From NCBI RefSeq assembly GCF_040096615.1, contig NZ_JBBMEJ010000009.1:62001-126000 (forward strand): a DNA stretch of 64,000 nt, in the 5' to 3' direction. The notes under the pieces are model-generated. The model was not told where the DNA came from, did not search any database, and saw only the letters and a program-made list of their open reading frames with translations. The stretch's first letter is position 1. The number at the start of each line of letters is the position of its first letter. The translations under genes were made by a program, and so were the position numbers. This document shows, in pieces, positions 17,379 through 25,566 of this stretch. This DNA is from Blautia_A aquisgranensis. Lineage in GTDB: Bacteria; Bacillota; Clostridia; Lachnospirales; Lachnospiraceae.

Positions 17379-18887
17379 CTACCTGCTCTTATCTCTGAAT
17401 TCTTCTGCCGCCTTTACGATTTTCTCTACAAGCTCATCAGAGAGCTGCTTTGTAGTCTCGATCTCTTTGCCGATCTCAGGATATACATTATCAAAGTACT
17501 CCAGAAGATCCTTCTGATATTTCTTGATCTCTTTCTTTTCTACATCTACCATCAGCTTGTGAGTCGCAACGCAGAGAGTAATTACCTGCTGATGAAGACT
17601 TAACGGGCTGCAGAGCGGCTGTTTCAGAAGCTCCATCAGACAGCTTCCGTATTTCAGCTGTGCAGTTGTAGCCTCATCCAGATCTGAACTGAACTGGGTG
17701 AACACTTCCATCTCTCTGTACTGTGCCAGGTCGATACGTACACTACCGGAAGCTTTCTTCATAGCCTTGGTCTGTGCAGCACCACCAACACGGGATACGG
17801 AAAGACCAACATTGACTGCCGGACGCATACCTGAGAAGAACAGATCACTTTCCAGGAAGATCTGACCATCTGTGATGGAAATTACGTTTGTAGGAATGTA
17901 TGCAGATACATCACCGGCCTGTGTCTCAATGATCGGAAGTGCCGTAATGGATCCGCCGCCTGCCTCTTCACTCAGACGGCTGGAACGCTCCAGAAGTCTG
18001 GAATGAAGGTAGAATACGTCACCAGGATATGCCTCACGTCCCGGAGAACGCTCAAGCAGAAGTGACAATGCACGATATGCCACTGCATGCTTGGAAAGAT
18101 CATCATATACGATCAGTACGTCTTTACCCTGATACATGAAATACTCTGCAAGAGCAGTACCAGCATAAGGAGCAATATACTGAAGCGGTGCACAGTCGCT
18201 GGCTGTTGCGGAGAATACAGTTGTATACTCCATTGCACCGTATTTTTCAAGATTGGAAACTACCTTTGCAACGGTAGAAGCTTTCTGTCCGATGGCAACA
18301 TAGATACAGATCACATCCTTACCTTTCTGGTTGATGATCGTATCGGTTGCGATGGATGTTTTACCTGTCTGTCTATCGCCGATGATCAGCTCTCGCTGTC
18401 CACGGCCGATCGGGAACATGGAATCAATGGAAAGGATTCCTGTTTCCAGAGGTACAGTTACAGACTTACGGTCGATGATTCCAGGAGCCGGGTTCTCGAT
18501 CGGGCGGTATTCCTCTGCCTGGATCTCTCCCTTTCCATCAATAGGCTCACCAAGTGCGTTCACGATTCTTCCGATAAATTTATCCCCTACCGGAATACCT
18601 GCCTGCTTGCCAGTTCTGGCAACCTTGGTGCCTTCCTTGATTCCTGTATCCTTTCCGAAAAGAATACATCCCATGCTGTTGGCACGGACATCCTGTACCA
18701 TACCTTTCAGACCATTCTCGAAGGTCACGACCTCACCGTACATGGCATGATCGATGCCATAAACAGTTGCGATACCATCTCCCACGGAGATGACAGTGCC
18801 TACTTCCTGGTCCTTGCTGATTTCGTCATAGTTCTTTATTTCTTCCTTGAGAATCGAAATGATTTCATCTGGATTTATTGCACCCAA
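17379..18887 (-). CDS. atpA: F1 ATP synthase alpha subunit
   Basis: 502 residues with P-loop GDRQTGKTSIATDTIINQKG, the PIGRGQRELIIGDR lead and the conserved VSRVGGAAQTKAMKKASGSV segment. This is the regulatory nucleotide-binding subunit of F1. The start is TTG at 18887, preceded by GGAGGTG; no better start is in frame. It follows atpH by seven bases. Confidence 0.95.
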   Translation of the reverse strand: MGAINPDEIISILKEEIKNYDEISKDQEVGTVISVGDGIATVYGIDHAMYGEVVTFENGLKGMVQDVRANSMGCILFGKDTGIKEGTKVARTGKQAGIPVGDKFIGRIVNALGEPIDGKGEIQAEEYRPIENPAPGIIDRKSVTVPLETGILSIDSMFPIGRGQRELIIGDRQTGKTSIATDTIINQKGKDVICIYVAIGQKASTVAKVVSNLEKYGAMEYTTVFSATASDCAPLQYIAPYAGTALAEYFMYQGKDVLIVYDDLSKHAVAYRALSLLLERSPGREAYPGDVFYLHSRLLERSSRLSEEAGGGSITALPIIETQAGDVSAYIPTNVISITDGQIFLESDLFFSGMRPAVNVGLSVSRVGGAAQTKAMKKASGSVRIDLAQYREMEVFTQFSSDLDEATTAQLKYGSCLMELLKQPLCSPLSLHQQVITLCVATHKLMVDVEKKEIKKYQKDLLEYFDNVYPEIGKEIETTKQLSDELVEKIVKAAEEFRDKSR

Positions 18888-18894
18888 TTCAATT

Positions 18895-19398
18895 TCACCT
18901 CCGGGTTAATTTCTGTTTCAGTTTCTTATAACGTCCGATGAGGCTCCAGTCGTACTCACGATCTCCTGCCCTGAGAACAAATCCACCTACAAGGCTTTTA
19001 TCCTCTGTAAGGGTAAGTTCCACTTCTCTGGCAGAAAACTGGCTACGGAGAAACTCCTTCATCTTATTTTCCTGCTCTTCGGCAGGACGTGTTACATAAA
19101 GAAGCTCTGCCTTGAGAATTCCTTTCTGTTCCCGGCTGTAAGCATCATAAGCTTCAAGGATCTCTCCGATTCTGTCAATCTTCTGATACTTACACGTTAC
19201 TTTAAGAAAGCTCTTCATTTCCTGCGGAAAAATCCGCTCTATTACCTGTTCTTTTTCTTTGAGGGAAACAAGTGGATTTTCAAGCATCTTACCTATCTCA
19301 GGTGTATTCTTAAAAATCCTTCCTGTTTCGCAGATTGCCTCCCCCGGGACAGAAAGACCGTATAATGCTTTTGCATAATTAATGGACGTCTCTGTCAT
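18895..19398 (-). CDS. atpH: F1 ATP synthase delta subunit
   Basis: 167 residues, with the delta/OSCP hallmark C-terminal segment YVTRPAEEQENKMKEFLRSQ ... SLVGGFVLRAGDREYDWSL (shown in parts). It links the peripheral stalk to the F1 head. ATG at 19398, with AGGTG six bases upstream, fits the family start MTETSINYAKALYGL; a GTG at 19407 would add three residues. The gene overlaps atpF by 20 bases. Confidence 0.93.
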   Translation of the reverse strand: MTETSINYAKALYGLSVPGEAICETGRIFKNTPEIGKMLENPLVSLKEKEQVIERIFPQEMKSFLKVTCKYQKIDRIGEILEAYDAYSREQKGILKAELLYVTRPAEEQENKMKEFLRSQFSAREVELTLTEDKSLVGGFVLRAGDREYDWSLIGRYKKLKQKLTRR

Positions 19399-19888
19399 GA
19401 GGATCACCTGCTCCTTCTAAAAACTGGTCATATAGGGACATATCCTGTGCTTCGTCGTTCTTTTTTCCCATGATTCTGGATGCTGCATCCATTGCCAGCT
19501 CAGCCACTTTGCCTTCCATCGCTTTCATAGCAGCTTCCTGCTCAGTGCTGATATCTCTTCTTGCTTTCTCAAGAATCTGACCAGCCTGATCATTAGCTCT
19601 CTTCACGATGCTGTCTGCCTGTACTTTTGCCTCGTCCTTAGCCTGCTCTACAATACTGAAGGATTCCTCCTTCGCAGATTTCAGTGCATCCTCATACTGT
19701 CCTTTCAGCTGGTTTGCTTCAGTGGTTGTCTTCTCTGCTGAAGCAAACTGCTCATCGATCATGGCTTTTCTCTTCTCCATAACACCAATGATCGGGCCGA
19801 AAAGGAACTTCTTCATTAAAAGATAAAGAACGATCAGGTTTATAATAGTAAAGACAAGGTTGATATCAATTTTAATCACCTGGTCCAC
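19379..19888 (-). CDS. atpF: Fo ATP synthase b subunit
   Basis: 169 residues: one N-terminal membrane helix (INLVFTIINLIVLYLLMKKFLFGPI, shown in part) and a long charged coiled coil rich in Ala, Glu and Lys, as expected for the peripheral stalk. GTG at 19888 gives the longest form; GTG at 19879 has AGGTGG at better spacing and is equally possible. It sits between atpE and atpH. Confidence 0.93.
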   Translation of the reverse strand: MDQVIKIDINLVFTIINLIVLYLLMKKFLFGPIIGVMEKRKAMIDEQFASAEKTTTEANQLKGQYEDALKSAKEESFSIVEQAKDEAKVQADSIVKRANDQAGQILEKARRDISTEQEAAMKAMEGKVAELAMDAASRIMGKKNDEAQDMSLYDQFLEGAGDPHDRDVH

Positions 19889-19929
19889 CTGCCTCTCTTA
19901 ATCCTGAATTAGTATCTCGTCTTTACCTA

Positions 19930-20148
19930 TTAGCCAAGCATGATGATGATCAGAAGACCGATTACGAAACCGTAAATAGCTGTTGCCTCTGCAAGAGCAC
20001 ATCCAAGAAGAAGTGCTTTACTGATCTTGCTCTCTGCCTCTGGCTGTCTTGCGATAGCTTCTACTGCTTTAGATGTTGCAAGACCGATACCAATACCTGC
20101 TCCAATACCTGTAAGAACTGCGATAGCTGCACCAATTGCGATTAACAT
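19930..20148 (-). CDS. atpE: Fo ATP synthase c subunit, proton-type by motif
   Basis: 72 residues forming a helical hairpin with the polar loop ARQPEAE. The ion-binding carboxylate is the Glu of ALAEATAIYGFVIG. Aligned by eye to the Na+-translocating Ilyobacter c subunit, the Na+ ligands Gln32 and Ser66 are replaced here by Ile (GIGIGLATSKAVE) and Ala (AEATAIY). I infer a proton ring. AGGAGG precedes the ATG. Confidence 0.95.
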   Translation of the reverse strand: MLIAIGAAIAVLTGIGAGIGIGLATSKAVEAIARQPEAESKISKALLLGCALAEATAIYGFVIGLLIIIMLG

Positions 20149-20210
20149 AGTTTTTTCCTCCTGTAAAATACATTTTTTTCATTTTTAGATCAAGCGGATC
20201 TTCCGCTTCA

Positions 20211-20897
20211 CTACTCAATTGCTTCCTTAATGAACAAGGATGTTAAGAATACAAATACATACGCCTGTATGAATCCGTCGAAGAAATCAAAATACAGGCT
20301 GAATGGTATGGGAAGAATGGCCGGACAAACAAACTCCAGCAGCTTCATAACTACGAAGCTTCCCAGAACATTACCGAACAACCGCATGCAGAGAGATGTA
20401 GGTCTGATCGCTATTTCCAGAATGTTGATCGGAAGCATGATCGGAACCGGCTCCGCAAAGCTTTTCAGGAAACCCTTCAGTCCCCTTTTATGAAAGCCTG
20501 CATACTCGATCAGAATAATGCTCATCAGCGCCAGCGCAATGGTAACGTTCATGTCCTTCGTTGGTGGTGTAAAACCAAATACGCCTGCGATATTGGCTAT
20601 TCCGATGTAAATTACGGTTGACATCAAATAAGGCACATACTGTTTGCCTTCTTCTCCAAGGATACCCATGAAGAAATCCTGAAGAAAACTTACCCCGGTC
20701 TCCAGAAGCAGCTGCTTCTTACCCGGATTTTCCACACTGAGATTCCGAACTAAGATCAGAGACAGAATCACAAGAACCGCCATGATGACCCATGTGACTA
20801 CCACGCATTCTGCAATTGGTATTCCACCAAACGCCGGAATGGTGAAGGCTGTCTTACTGTTTAGTTCTTCTGCCAGTGTACTTGATAAATCTCCCGT
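20211..20897 (-). CDS. atpB: Fo ATP synthase a subunit, apparent ACG start
   Basis: The a subunit has the essential arginine region ILEIAIRPTSLCMRLFGNVLGS and the C-terminal FIQAYVFVFLTSLFIKEAIE. From the first ordinary start codon (GTG at 20804) it would be 197 residues and lack the usual N-terminus. The frame is open upstream and encodes GDLSSTLAEELNSKTAFTIP. ACG at 20897 lies seven bases after AGGAGG and gives 228 residues, a normal length. No ATG, GTG or TTG is in frame between the upstream TAA (20937) and 20804. It is first in the operon. Confidence 0.85.
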   Translation of the reverse strand, partial: TGDLSSTLAEELNSKTAFTIPAFGGIPIAECVVVTWVIMAVLVILSLILVRNLSVENPGKKQLLLETGVSFLQDFFMGILGEEGKQYVPYLMSTVIYIGIANIAGVFGFTPPTKDMNVTIALALMSIILIEYAGFHKRGLKGFLKSFAEPVPIMLPINILEIAIRPTSLCMRLFGNVLGSFVVMKLLEFVCPAILPIPFSLYFDFFDGFIQAYVFVFLTSLFIKEAIE

Positions 20898-20972
20898 TTT
20901 TCTCCCTCCTTTTCTCTTGGCGCTGATCGCATCTTTTTATAATTGGTATGACCACGCCTTGTAGTTGACTTT

Positions 20973-21000
20973 ATTTTACTCCGCATTTCCAGAATGTCAA
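20973..21000 (-). promoter_or_regulatory. Sigma-A promoter of the ATP synthase operon
   Basis: Minus-strand TTGACA (21000-20995), a 16-base spacer and TAAAAT (20978-20973), about 75 bases upstream of the atpB ribosome site. Confidence 0.75.
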
Positions 21001-21074
21001 TATTATTTTTGCCTGTTTTGCACAAAAAAGAATGTTTTTTTTATACAAAATAGACAATTCAGTACTGACAGTTC

Positions 21075-22064
21075 CTATTCGGACTTTTTGCGTACAGATA
21101 CTTCCCCGTAAGAAAGCAGGGTTTCTGAGCCATCCTGTTCTCTTACAAGCAGACGCCCATCAGAGGCGATCTCTTTCGCATAAGCCTCACGTGTACGCTG
21201 TCCGTCTGTAATGACGATCATATTTCCAGGAATGATATTATTTTCTGTATATTCTCTGGAAAGTTCCGGAGTTTCCACTTCCACAAGAAGCTGATTGACG
21301 ATCTCCGCCACAAGAAGACTACAGTTTATATGTTCCGCTTCCTTCCTGCTTCCAAACAATGCTCCGGCTGTTTCCTGTATATTCTCCGGAAAGCCTCCCT
21401 CCGGCTGATACAGATTCAGTCCGATTCCAACGACCGCAAACTCTATGTTTCCACTCTCAAAATCTGTGGAAGCCTCTGTCAGTATCCCGCATACTTTCTT
21501 ATCATGAAAGTACAGATCGTTGACCCATTTAATACCCAGGTCGATCCCGCAGATCTTCTTCACTGCACGATGTACCGCAGTTGCTGCTGACGTTGTGATC
21601 AGGAGTCCCTCCTTTAAAGTCCGCTCTGGTCTTAGAACGATACTCATATAGATTCCTGCATTTTCAGGGGAATAAAAACTCCGGCCTCTGCGGCCTCTTC
21701 CGCTTTTCTGTCTGCGTGCCAGTATCAGTGCACCATGACCTGCTTCTCCGGAAAATGCAGCCTCCCTGGCTGCTCTGTTCGTAGAATCCAGTTCCCGGTA
21801 TATCTTTACCGATACATCCGGATGCTCAAGGTAAAGCCGTATCCCTTCTTCGGATAACCGGCTGCCACCCCGAAGCACATAACCCTTGTTTGGTCCTGCT
21901 TCTATGGTATATCCCTCTTCCCGAAGGGATTTCACAGCTTTCCAGATGGCTGCCCTTGTGCAATTCAGTTCTGCTGCTGCCGCTTCTCCGGATATCAGCT
22001 CATTCTCGTGCTGCTCCAGAAGCTTCAGCATTCTTGCTTTTACAGTCATATCTTCACCGTCCAT
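21075..22064 (-). CDS. birA: Biotin-protein ligase / biotin operon repressor
   Basis: 329 residues. The N-terminus is a winged helix (CTRAAIWKAVKSLREEGY) and the ligase core has GRGRRGRSFYSPENAGIYMS for biotinyl-AMP binding and IKWVNDLYFHDKKVCGILTE, followed by a C-terminal SH3-like domain. It attaches biotin to AccB (62 kb in this window) and may repress biotin genes. ATG at 22049 is an alternative start. Confidence 0.95.
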   Translation of the reverse strand: MDGEDMTVKARMLKLLEQHENELISGEAAAAELNCTRAAIWKAVKSLREEGYTIEAGPNKGYVLRGGSRLSEEGIRLYLEHPDVSVKIYRELDSTNRAAREAAFSGEAGHGALILARRQKSGRGRRGRSFYSPENAGIYMSIVLRPERTLKEGLLITTSAATAVHRAVKKICGIDLGIKWVNDLYFHDKKVCGILTEASTDFESGNIEFAVVGIGLNLYQPEGGFPENIQETAGALFGSRKEAEHINCSLLVAEIVNQLLVEVETPELSREYTENNIIPGNMIVITDGQRTREAYAKEIASDGRLLVREQDGSETLLSYGEVSVRKKSE

Positions 22065-22116
22065 GTTCCGCCGTTTTTTCTATCGGCAAAATGTTCCCTT
22101 CTAAGAGACGTGAGCT

Positions 22117-22145
22117 ATTATAGCACTTAAACGTCGCGATGTCTA
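22117..22145 (-). promoter_or_regulatory. Sigma-A promoter of birA
   Basis: Minus-strand TAGACA (22145-22140), a 17-base spacer and TATAAT (22122-22117) with an upstream TGC (extended -10). Confidence 0.75.
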
Positions 22146-22314
22146 TTATCTTTTTTACATATATCTTCCATATCAATTTTGTATTTCCAGAGTCATTGTT
22201 ATTCATTTTTTCTCATTTATATTATCAAAAACCGTTATCACAAAGGCAATTCCCCTATCATTCCTGTATATCTGATATGAAAATTGCCTGTAATCTGTTA
22301 TTATTTATTATTTA

Positions 22315-23301
22315 TCATTTGTAATTAGAAAGACTTTTCTCAAGAAATTCCCGGTACTCCTCGCGCACCTCCTCCGGTGACGCGATTACAGCATCCGGTC
22401 CAAGACTGGCTATCCAGCCAAAAAACTGACCGCTGACGTTTACACGAATCAGCGTTTTGAAATGTTCCGAATCCTTCCTGTGTATCATAATATCTCTGCC
22501 AAAACGATCCAACACAACTCCCACCAGCCGGTTATGTGCCTCCAGACATATCGTTTCTTCTCTGCCGCCAAACATCCCGAAGGTTCTGGATGTCAGCTCT
22601 CCTGTATCATAATTCTTAAAGATCTCCTTACCATCGCGGGGCTGGTTCTCGATCTGTATCTGCAAAATCTTATCTACTCTGTAATGCTTCACCTTTTCGC
22701 ATTTCTCATCGTAGGCAACCAGATAGTAATTCTCATTCTGCCATACCAGTCCCCATGGACTGACCAGGTAACGTTCCCCGTTCTTCTTCAGCCGTAATTC
22801 CTTCTCCACAGTCCATTCACAGTACTGAAAAGAGATCTGCCTGTCTTCGTTCAGCGCCCGTTGGATCTCATCAATACTATAATATACACTCTCATTCATG
22901 GTGCGGATCCGGTTCTCCACAAAAACCTGCCGCCGCAGCTGTCTCGCCTCATAAACACTGGCAAGACTCTCCAGCTTCCCGATCAGCTGTCGGGATTTCC
23001 TGCTGGTGATAAATCTGGAGGACTGCACTGCATCTACCAATAGCTTCAGCTCCGGAAGCTCAAATTCCCGGCTGGCCAGATAAAACCCTGCCGGTTTCTC
23101 CCTGCGATTCAGGATATCCATTCCGAAATTCCGCAGCGTCTCAATATCATCATACACGGTCTTCCGCTCTGCGCTGATCCCCAGATTATTAAGATAGGTA
23201 ATCAGCTCCTTCACTGACATGGGATGTTCTTCATCGGTCTGTTCCAGAAAAACACGCATAAGATATAAAATTTTTATTTTCTGGTTAAAAACCCTCGGCA
23301 T
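22315..23301 (-). CDS. YafY-type HTH/WYL-domain transcriptional regulator
   Basis: 328 residues. The N-terminus is a winged helix (MSVKELITYLNNLGISAERKTVYDDIETL, in part), and the middle holds a WYL domain with YLVSPWGLVWQNENYYLVAY and KVKHYRVDKI. A C-terminal WCX-like region follows. WYL domains bind nucleic acids or small ligands and occur in stress and phage-defence regulators; the target is unknown. It lies 16 bases after the small membrane-protein gene and likely shares its promoter. Confidence 0.88.
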   Translation of the reverse strand: MPRVFNQKIKILYLMRVFLEQTDEEHPMSVKELITYLNNLGISAERKTVYDDIETLRNFGMDILNRREKPAGFYLASREFELPELKLLVDAVQSSRFITSRKSRQLIGKLESLASVYEARQLRRQVFVENRIRTMNESVYYSIDEIQRALNEDRQISFQYCEWTVEKELRLKKNGERYLVSPWGLVWQNENYYLVAYDEKCEKVKHYRVDKILQIQIENQPRDGKEIFKNYDTGELTSRTFGMFGGREETICLEAHNRLVGVVLDRFGRDIMIHRKDSEHFKTLIRVNVSGQFFGWIASLGPDAVIASPEEVREEYREFLEKSLSNYK

Positions 23302-23317
23302 CCCGATTCCTCCGTTC

Positions 23318-23572
23318 CTATTTATCCGTCAGTGATGCTACTACTGCAAAATATAATACCATGAAAGCCAGTACAACAGCAATGATATCTGCTCCGTGGA
23401 AATCAAAATTAAAAAGCATTGCTCCGCCGATCATAATCTCCAAGGTAAGAACTGCCCCCAGTATCATGGCCATGCCCGAAGAAAGCTTCTGTTTCCCTGA
23501 ATGCCTGCTTTCTGTCTCCACATATCTTCCATCTGCCAGTACTGCCTTCCTGTTGTTCTCTGTATTCCACAT
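23318..23572 (-). CDS. Small membrane protein (84 aa), unknown
   Basis: ATG at 23572 has GGGAGG eight bases upstream; the longer in-frame ORF from 23605 has no such site. The product has a hydrophilic N-terminus (NTENNRKAVLADGRYVETES) and two hydrophobic helices (MAMILGAVLTLEIMIGGAML and AVVLAFMVLYFAVVASL). It is upstream of the WYL regulator and probably co-transcribed. Its upstream region carries LexA-like boxes (23613-23710). I do not recognise the family. Confidence 0.65.
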   Translation of the reverse strand: MWNTENNRKAVLADGRYVETESRHSGKQKLSSGMAMILGAVLTLEIMIGGAMLFNFDFHGADIIAVVLAFMVLYFAVVASLTDK

Positions 23573-23612
23573 AAGATCTTCCTCCCTGTCATATGTCCGG
23601 CTCACGATTTAT

Positions 23613-23710
23613 CGAACATATTTTCCAAACATATTTTCGATTCACTGGTATTATATCGTATATTAAGTCCGATAAAACGGTACAAACAATCGTTTTTCGA
23701 ACATTTGTTT
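23613..23710 (-). promoter_or_regulatory. Repeated LexA-like boxes flanking a -10 element
   Basis: On the minus strand GAAAATATGTTCG (23625-23613) and AAACAAATGTTCG (23710-23698) each differ from the Gram-positive LexA core GAAC-N4-GTTC by one base. A third partial copy, CGAAAATATGTTT, lies at 23628-23640. A TATAAT -10 is at 23655-23650 between them. This suggests SOS control of the small membrane protein/WYL operon, but the sites are imperfect. Confidence 0.45.
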
Positions 23711-23820
23711 ATTTTATACAAAAATACGTTCGAGTCTTCTTATATAAAAGCGAAACTAAAAAAGCCTGCCGTAAACGACAGACCTTTCACACATTTTATT
23801 TCTATGGATTTTTAACTTTT

Positions 23821-24513
23821 CTACATCATTCCAGCAAATACGGATGCACCGATAACTGTAAGCAGACCGGCTACCGCGATGGCAAGACTGCTCATGGCTC
23901 CCTCTACAGGACCAAGCTCCATGGCTTTTGCTGTTCCGATGGCATGGGCGGAGGTTCCAAGCGCAAGACCTCTTGCGATCGGTTCCTCGATCTTTGCGAT
24001 CTTATAAACAACCTCTGCGATCATATTTCCCAGCACTCCTGTGATAATGATCACTGCAACTGTGATCGTCACGATACCGCCAAGTTCCTCGGAAACGCCC
24101 ATTCCAATGGCTGTTGTGATCGATTTCGGAAGCATGGTAACGTATTCCTGATGATTAAAGCCGAACAGCTTTGACATCAGAAGAATGCTGCAAAGTCCGG
24201 CCAGAGTTCCGGAAATGATTCCCACTGCCACTGCCTTGAGATTCTTTCTAAGCAGATGGATCTGCTCATACAAAGGAACTGCCAGACAGACCGTTGCCGG
24301 TGTCAGAAGATAGCTGATATATTTTCCGCCTTCATTATAATCTTCATAATCAATATGGAAGATCAGAAGAACTCCGATCACACAGATGATGGAGATCAGA
24401 AGAGGATTAAAGATTGCCATTTTGAATTTCTTTTTCAGGATAAGACCGATCTCATAAGCGATCAGACTTATCATCGCTCCGAAAAATGCGGAGTTTTTTA
24501 TGAATTCCATCAT
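23821..24513 (-). CDS. lrgB: LrgB/CidB-family membrane protein
   Basis: 230 residues, polytopic, with the LrgB signature GLCSILLMSKLFG, YVTMLPKSITTAIGMGVSEE and RGLALGTSAHAIGTAKAMEL. LrgAB systems act in murein hydrolase export control and, in some bacteria, in pyruvate or other small-acid transport. The ATG overlaps the lrgA stop by four bases. Confidence 0.92.
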   Translation of the reverse strand: MMEFIKNSAFFGAMISLIAYEIGLILKKKFKMAIFNPLLISIICVIGVLLIFHIDYEDYNEGGKYISYLLTPATVCLAVPLYEQIHLLRKNLKAVAVGIISGTLAGLCSILLMSKLFGFNHQEYVTMLPKSITTAIGMGVSEELGGIVTITVAVIIITGVLGNMIAEVVYKIAKIEEPIARGLALGTSAHAIGTAKAMELGPVEGAMSSLAIAVAGLLTVIGASVFAGMM

Positions 24514-24872
24514 TTTTCAGTTCCTCTCTTTCCCATTCGGATCACTCCCTGTGTTACTTTTCCCGTAACTACCATTACAATCACCGTACTGATAAACGTC
24601 ATAACAAGAACCGGCACACAGATCGGTTTCAGTGTACTCCACGCGGTGATCAGTCCCGCACCTGCCGGAACAAACATTACCGGCATGATCTCAACCAGAA
24701 AATCTGCCGCGCCTTTTACCTGATCCAGCTTCAAGATACCTGTAAGCAGTGCCACAAGCATGATCACCAGACCATATACGCTGGCCGGTACCGGAAGCGG
24801 AAGAAAGGTTTTCAGCACTTCGCCAATGACGGAAATCAGCAGGATGATGCTGAACTGCTGTACATACTTCAT
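24510..24872 (-). CDS. lrgA: LrgA/CidA-family membrane protein
   Basis: 120 residues, four predicted helices, with PVPASVYGLVIMLVALLTG and FLVEIMPVMFVPAGAGLI typical of the LrgA/CidA holin-like family. It is the partner of lrgB. A palindrome that resembles GntR/FadR-type operators sits in its leader (24924-24944). GGAGGGATGAGAC precedes the ATG. Confidence 0.9.
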   Translation of the reverse strand: MKYVQQFSIILLISVIGEVLKTFLPLPVPASVYGLVIMLVALLTGILKLDQVKGAADFLVEIMPVMFVPAGAGLITAWSTLKPICVPVLVMTFISTVIVMVVTGKVTQGVIRMGKRGTEK

Positions 24873-24923
24873 GTCTCATCCCTCCTGACTCATTTTAAGC
24901 GGATAATTATATTCTCCGTTCTC

Positions 24924-24944
24924 AAAAGTGGTAAGACCACTTTT
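24924..24944. promoter_or_regulatory. Palindromic operator candidate upstream of lrgAB
   Basis: AAAAGTGGT-AAG-ACCACTTTT is a perfect inverted repeat with 9-base arms. The core TGGT-N3-ACCA is the form bound by FadR-subfamily GntR regulators such as PdhR and LldR, which sense pyruvate or lactate. It lies about 20-40 bases downstream of the -10 element, a position suited to repression. Confidence 0.6.
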
Positions 24945-24962
24945 TGTTTTAAACGTTTTCTA

Positions 24963-24990
24963 ATTATACGCTCCATATCCCAAATTACAA
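24963..24990 (-). promoter_or_regulatory. Promoter of lrgAB
   Basis: Minus-strand TTGTAA (24990-24985), a 16-base spacer and TATAAT (24968-24963). Confidence 0.6.
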
Positions 24991-25069
24991 GGATTGTTTC
25001 TCATAAAATACAAAAAATCCTTTTATACACCAGCGTATTCCCGTAAAAATGAGCAGAAAGTCCGTTAAT

Positions 25070-25522
25070 TTACGGCAGAATTATTTTTTCCACCTGACAG
25101 CTTCCATCCTCCACAGTCATCACCGCCATGGTCACTTCTCCGCCAAAACGGCTTCTTCCGCAGCTGCCCGGGTTCAGCCACAGCCGGCCATCGATCTCTT
25201 TTTCAAAATATTTATGGCTGTGCCCGAAAATTACCACCTGGGTATCTCCAAGCTCCCAGTCCACATCTTTTTTGTTGTGTACCATAAAAAATCTCACGCC
25301 ACCAATAGTGAATCGAAGACTGGTCCGCAGATTTTCCGCCCAGTCCTTATCATTATTTCCGCGGACTACATAAAGATTTCCCATGGCACGCAGCTTATCC
25401 AGGATCTCATCTTTGTTCACATCTCCCGCGTGGAGGATGTATTTGCAGTCCTTTAAGATTTCCAGAACCTCCGGCCGCAGAAGACCGTGGGTGTCTGATA
25501 TGATACCGATTTTTTCTTTCAT
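25070..25522 (-). CDS. YfcE/MJ0936-family metallophosphoesterase
   Basis: 150 residues with the full metallophosphoesterase ligand set: ISDTHG, HAGDVNKDE, RGNND, a His in FFMVHNKKD and GHSH. Members are cytoplasmic phosphodiesterases active on model substrates and some nucleotides; the physiological substrate is unknown. Upstream on the same strand is the EndoQ gene, 45 bases away. Confidence 0.9.
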   Translation of the reverse strand: MKEKIGIISDTHGLLRPEVLEILKDCKYILHAGDVNKDEILDKLRAMGNLYVVRGNNDKDWAENLRTSLRFTIGGVRFFMVHNKKDVDWELGDTQVVIFGHSHKYFEKEIDGRLWLNPGSCGRSRFGGEVTMAVMTVEDGSCQVEKIILP

Positions 25523-25566
25523 GTTTTATTCCCTCTTATCATAAATTCTATAATTGCCAGATTTCC

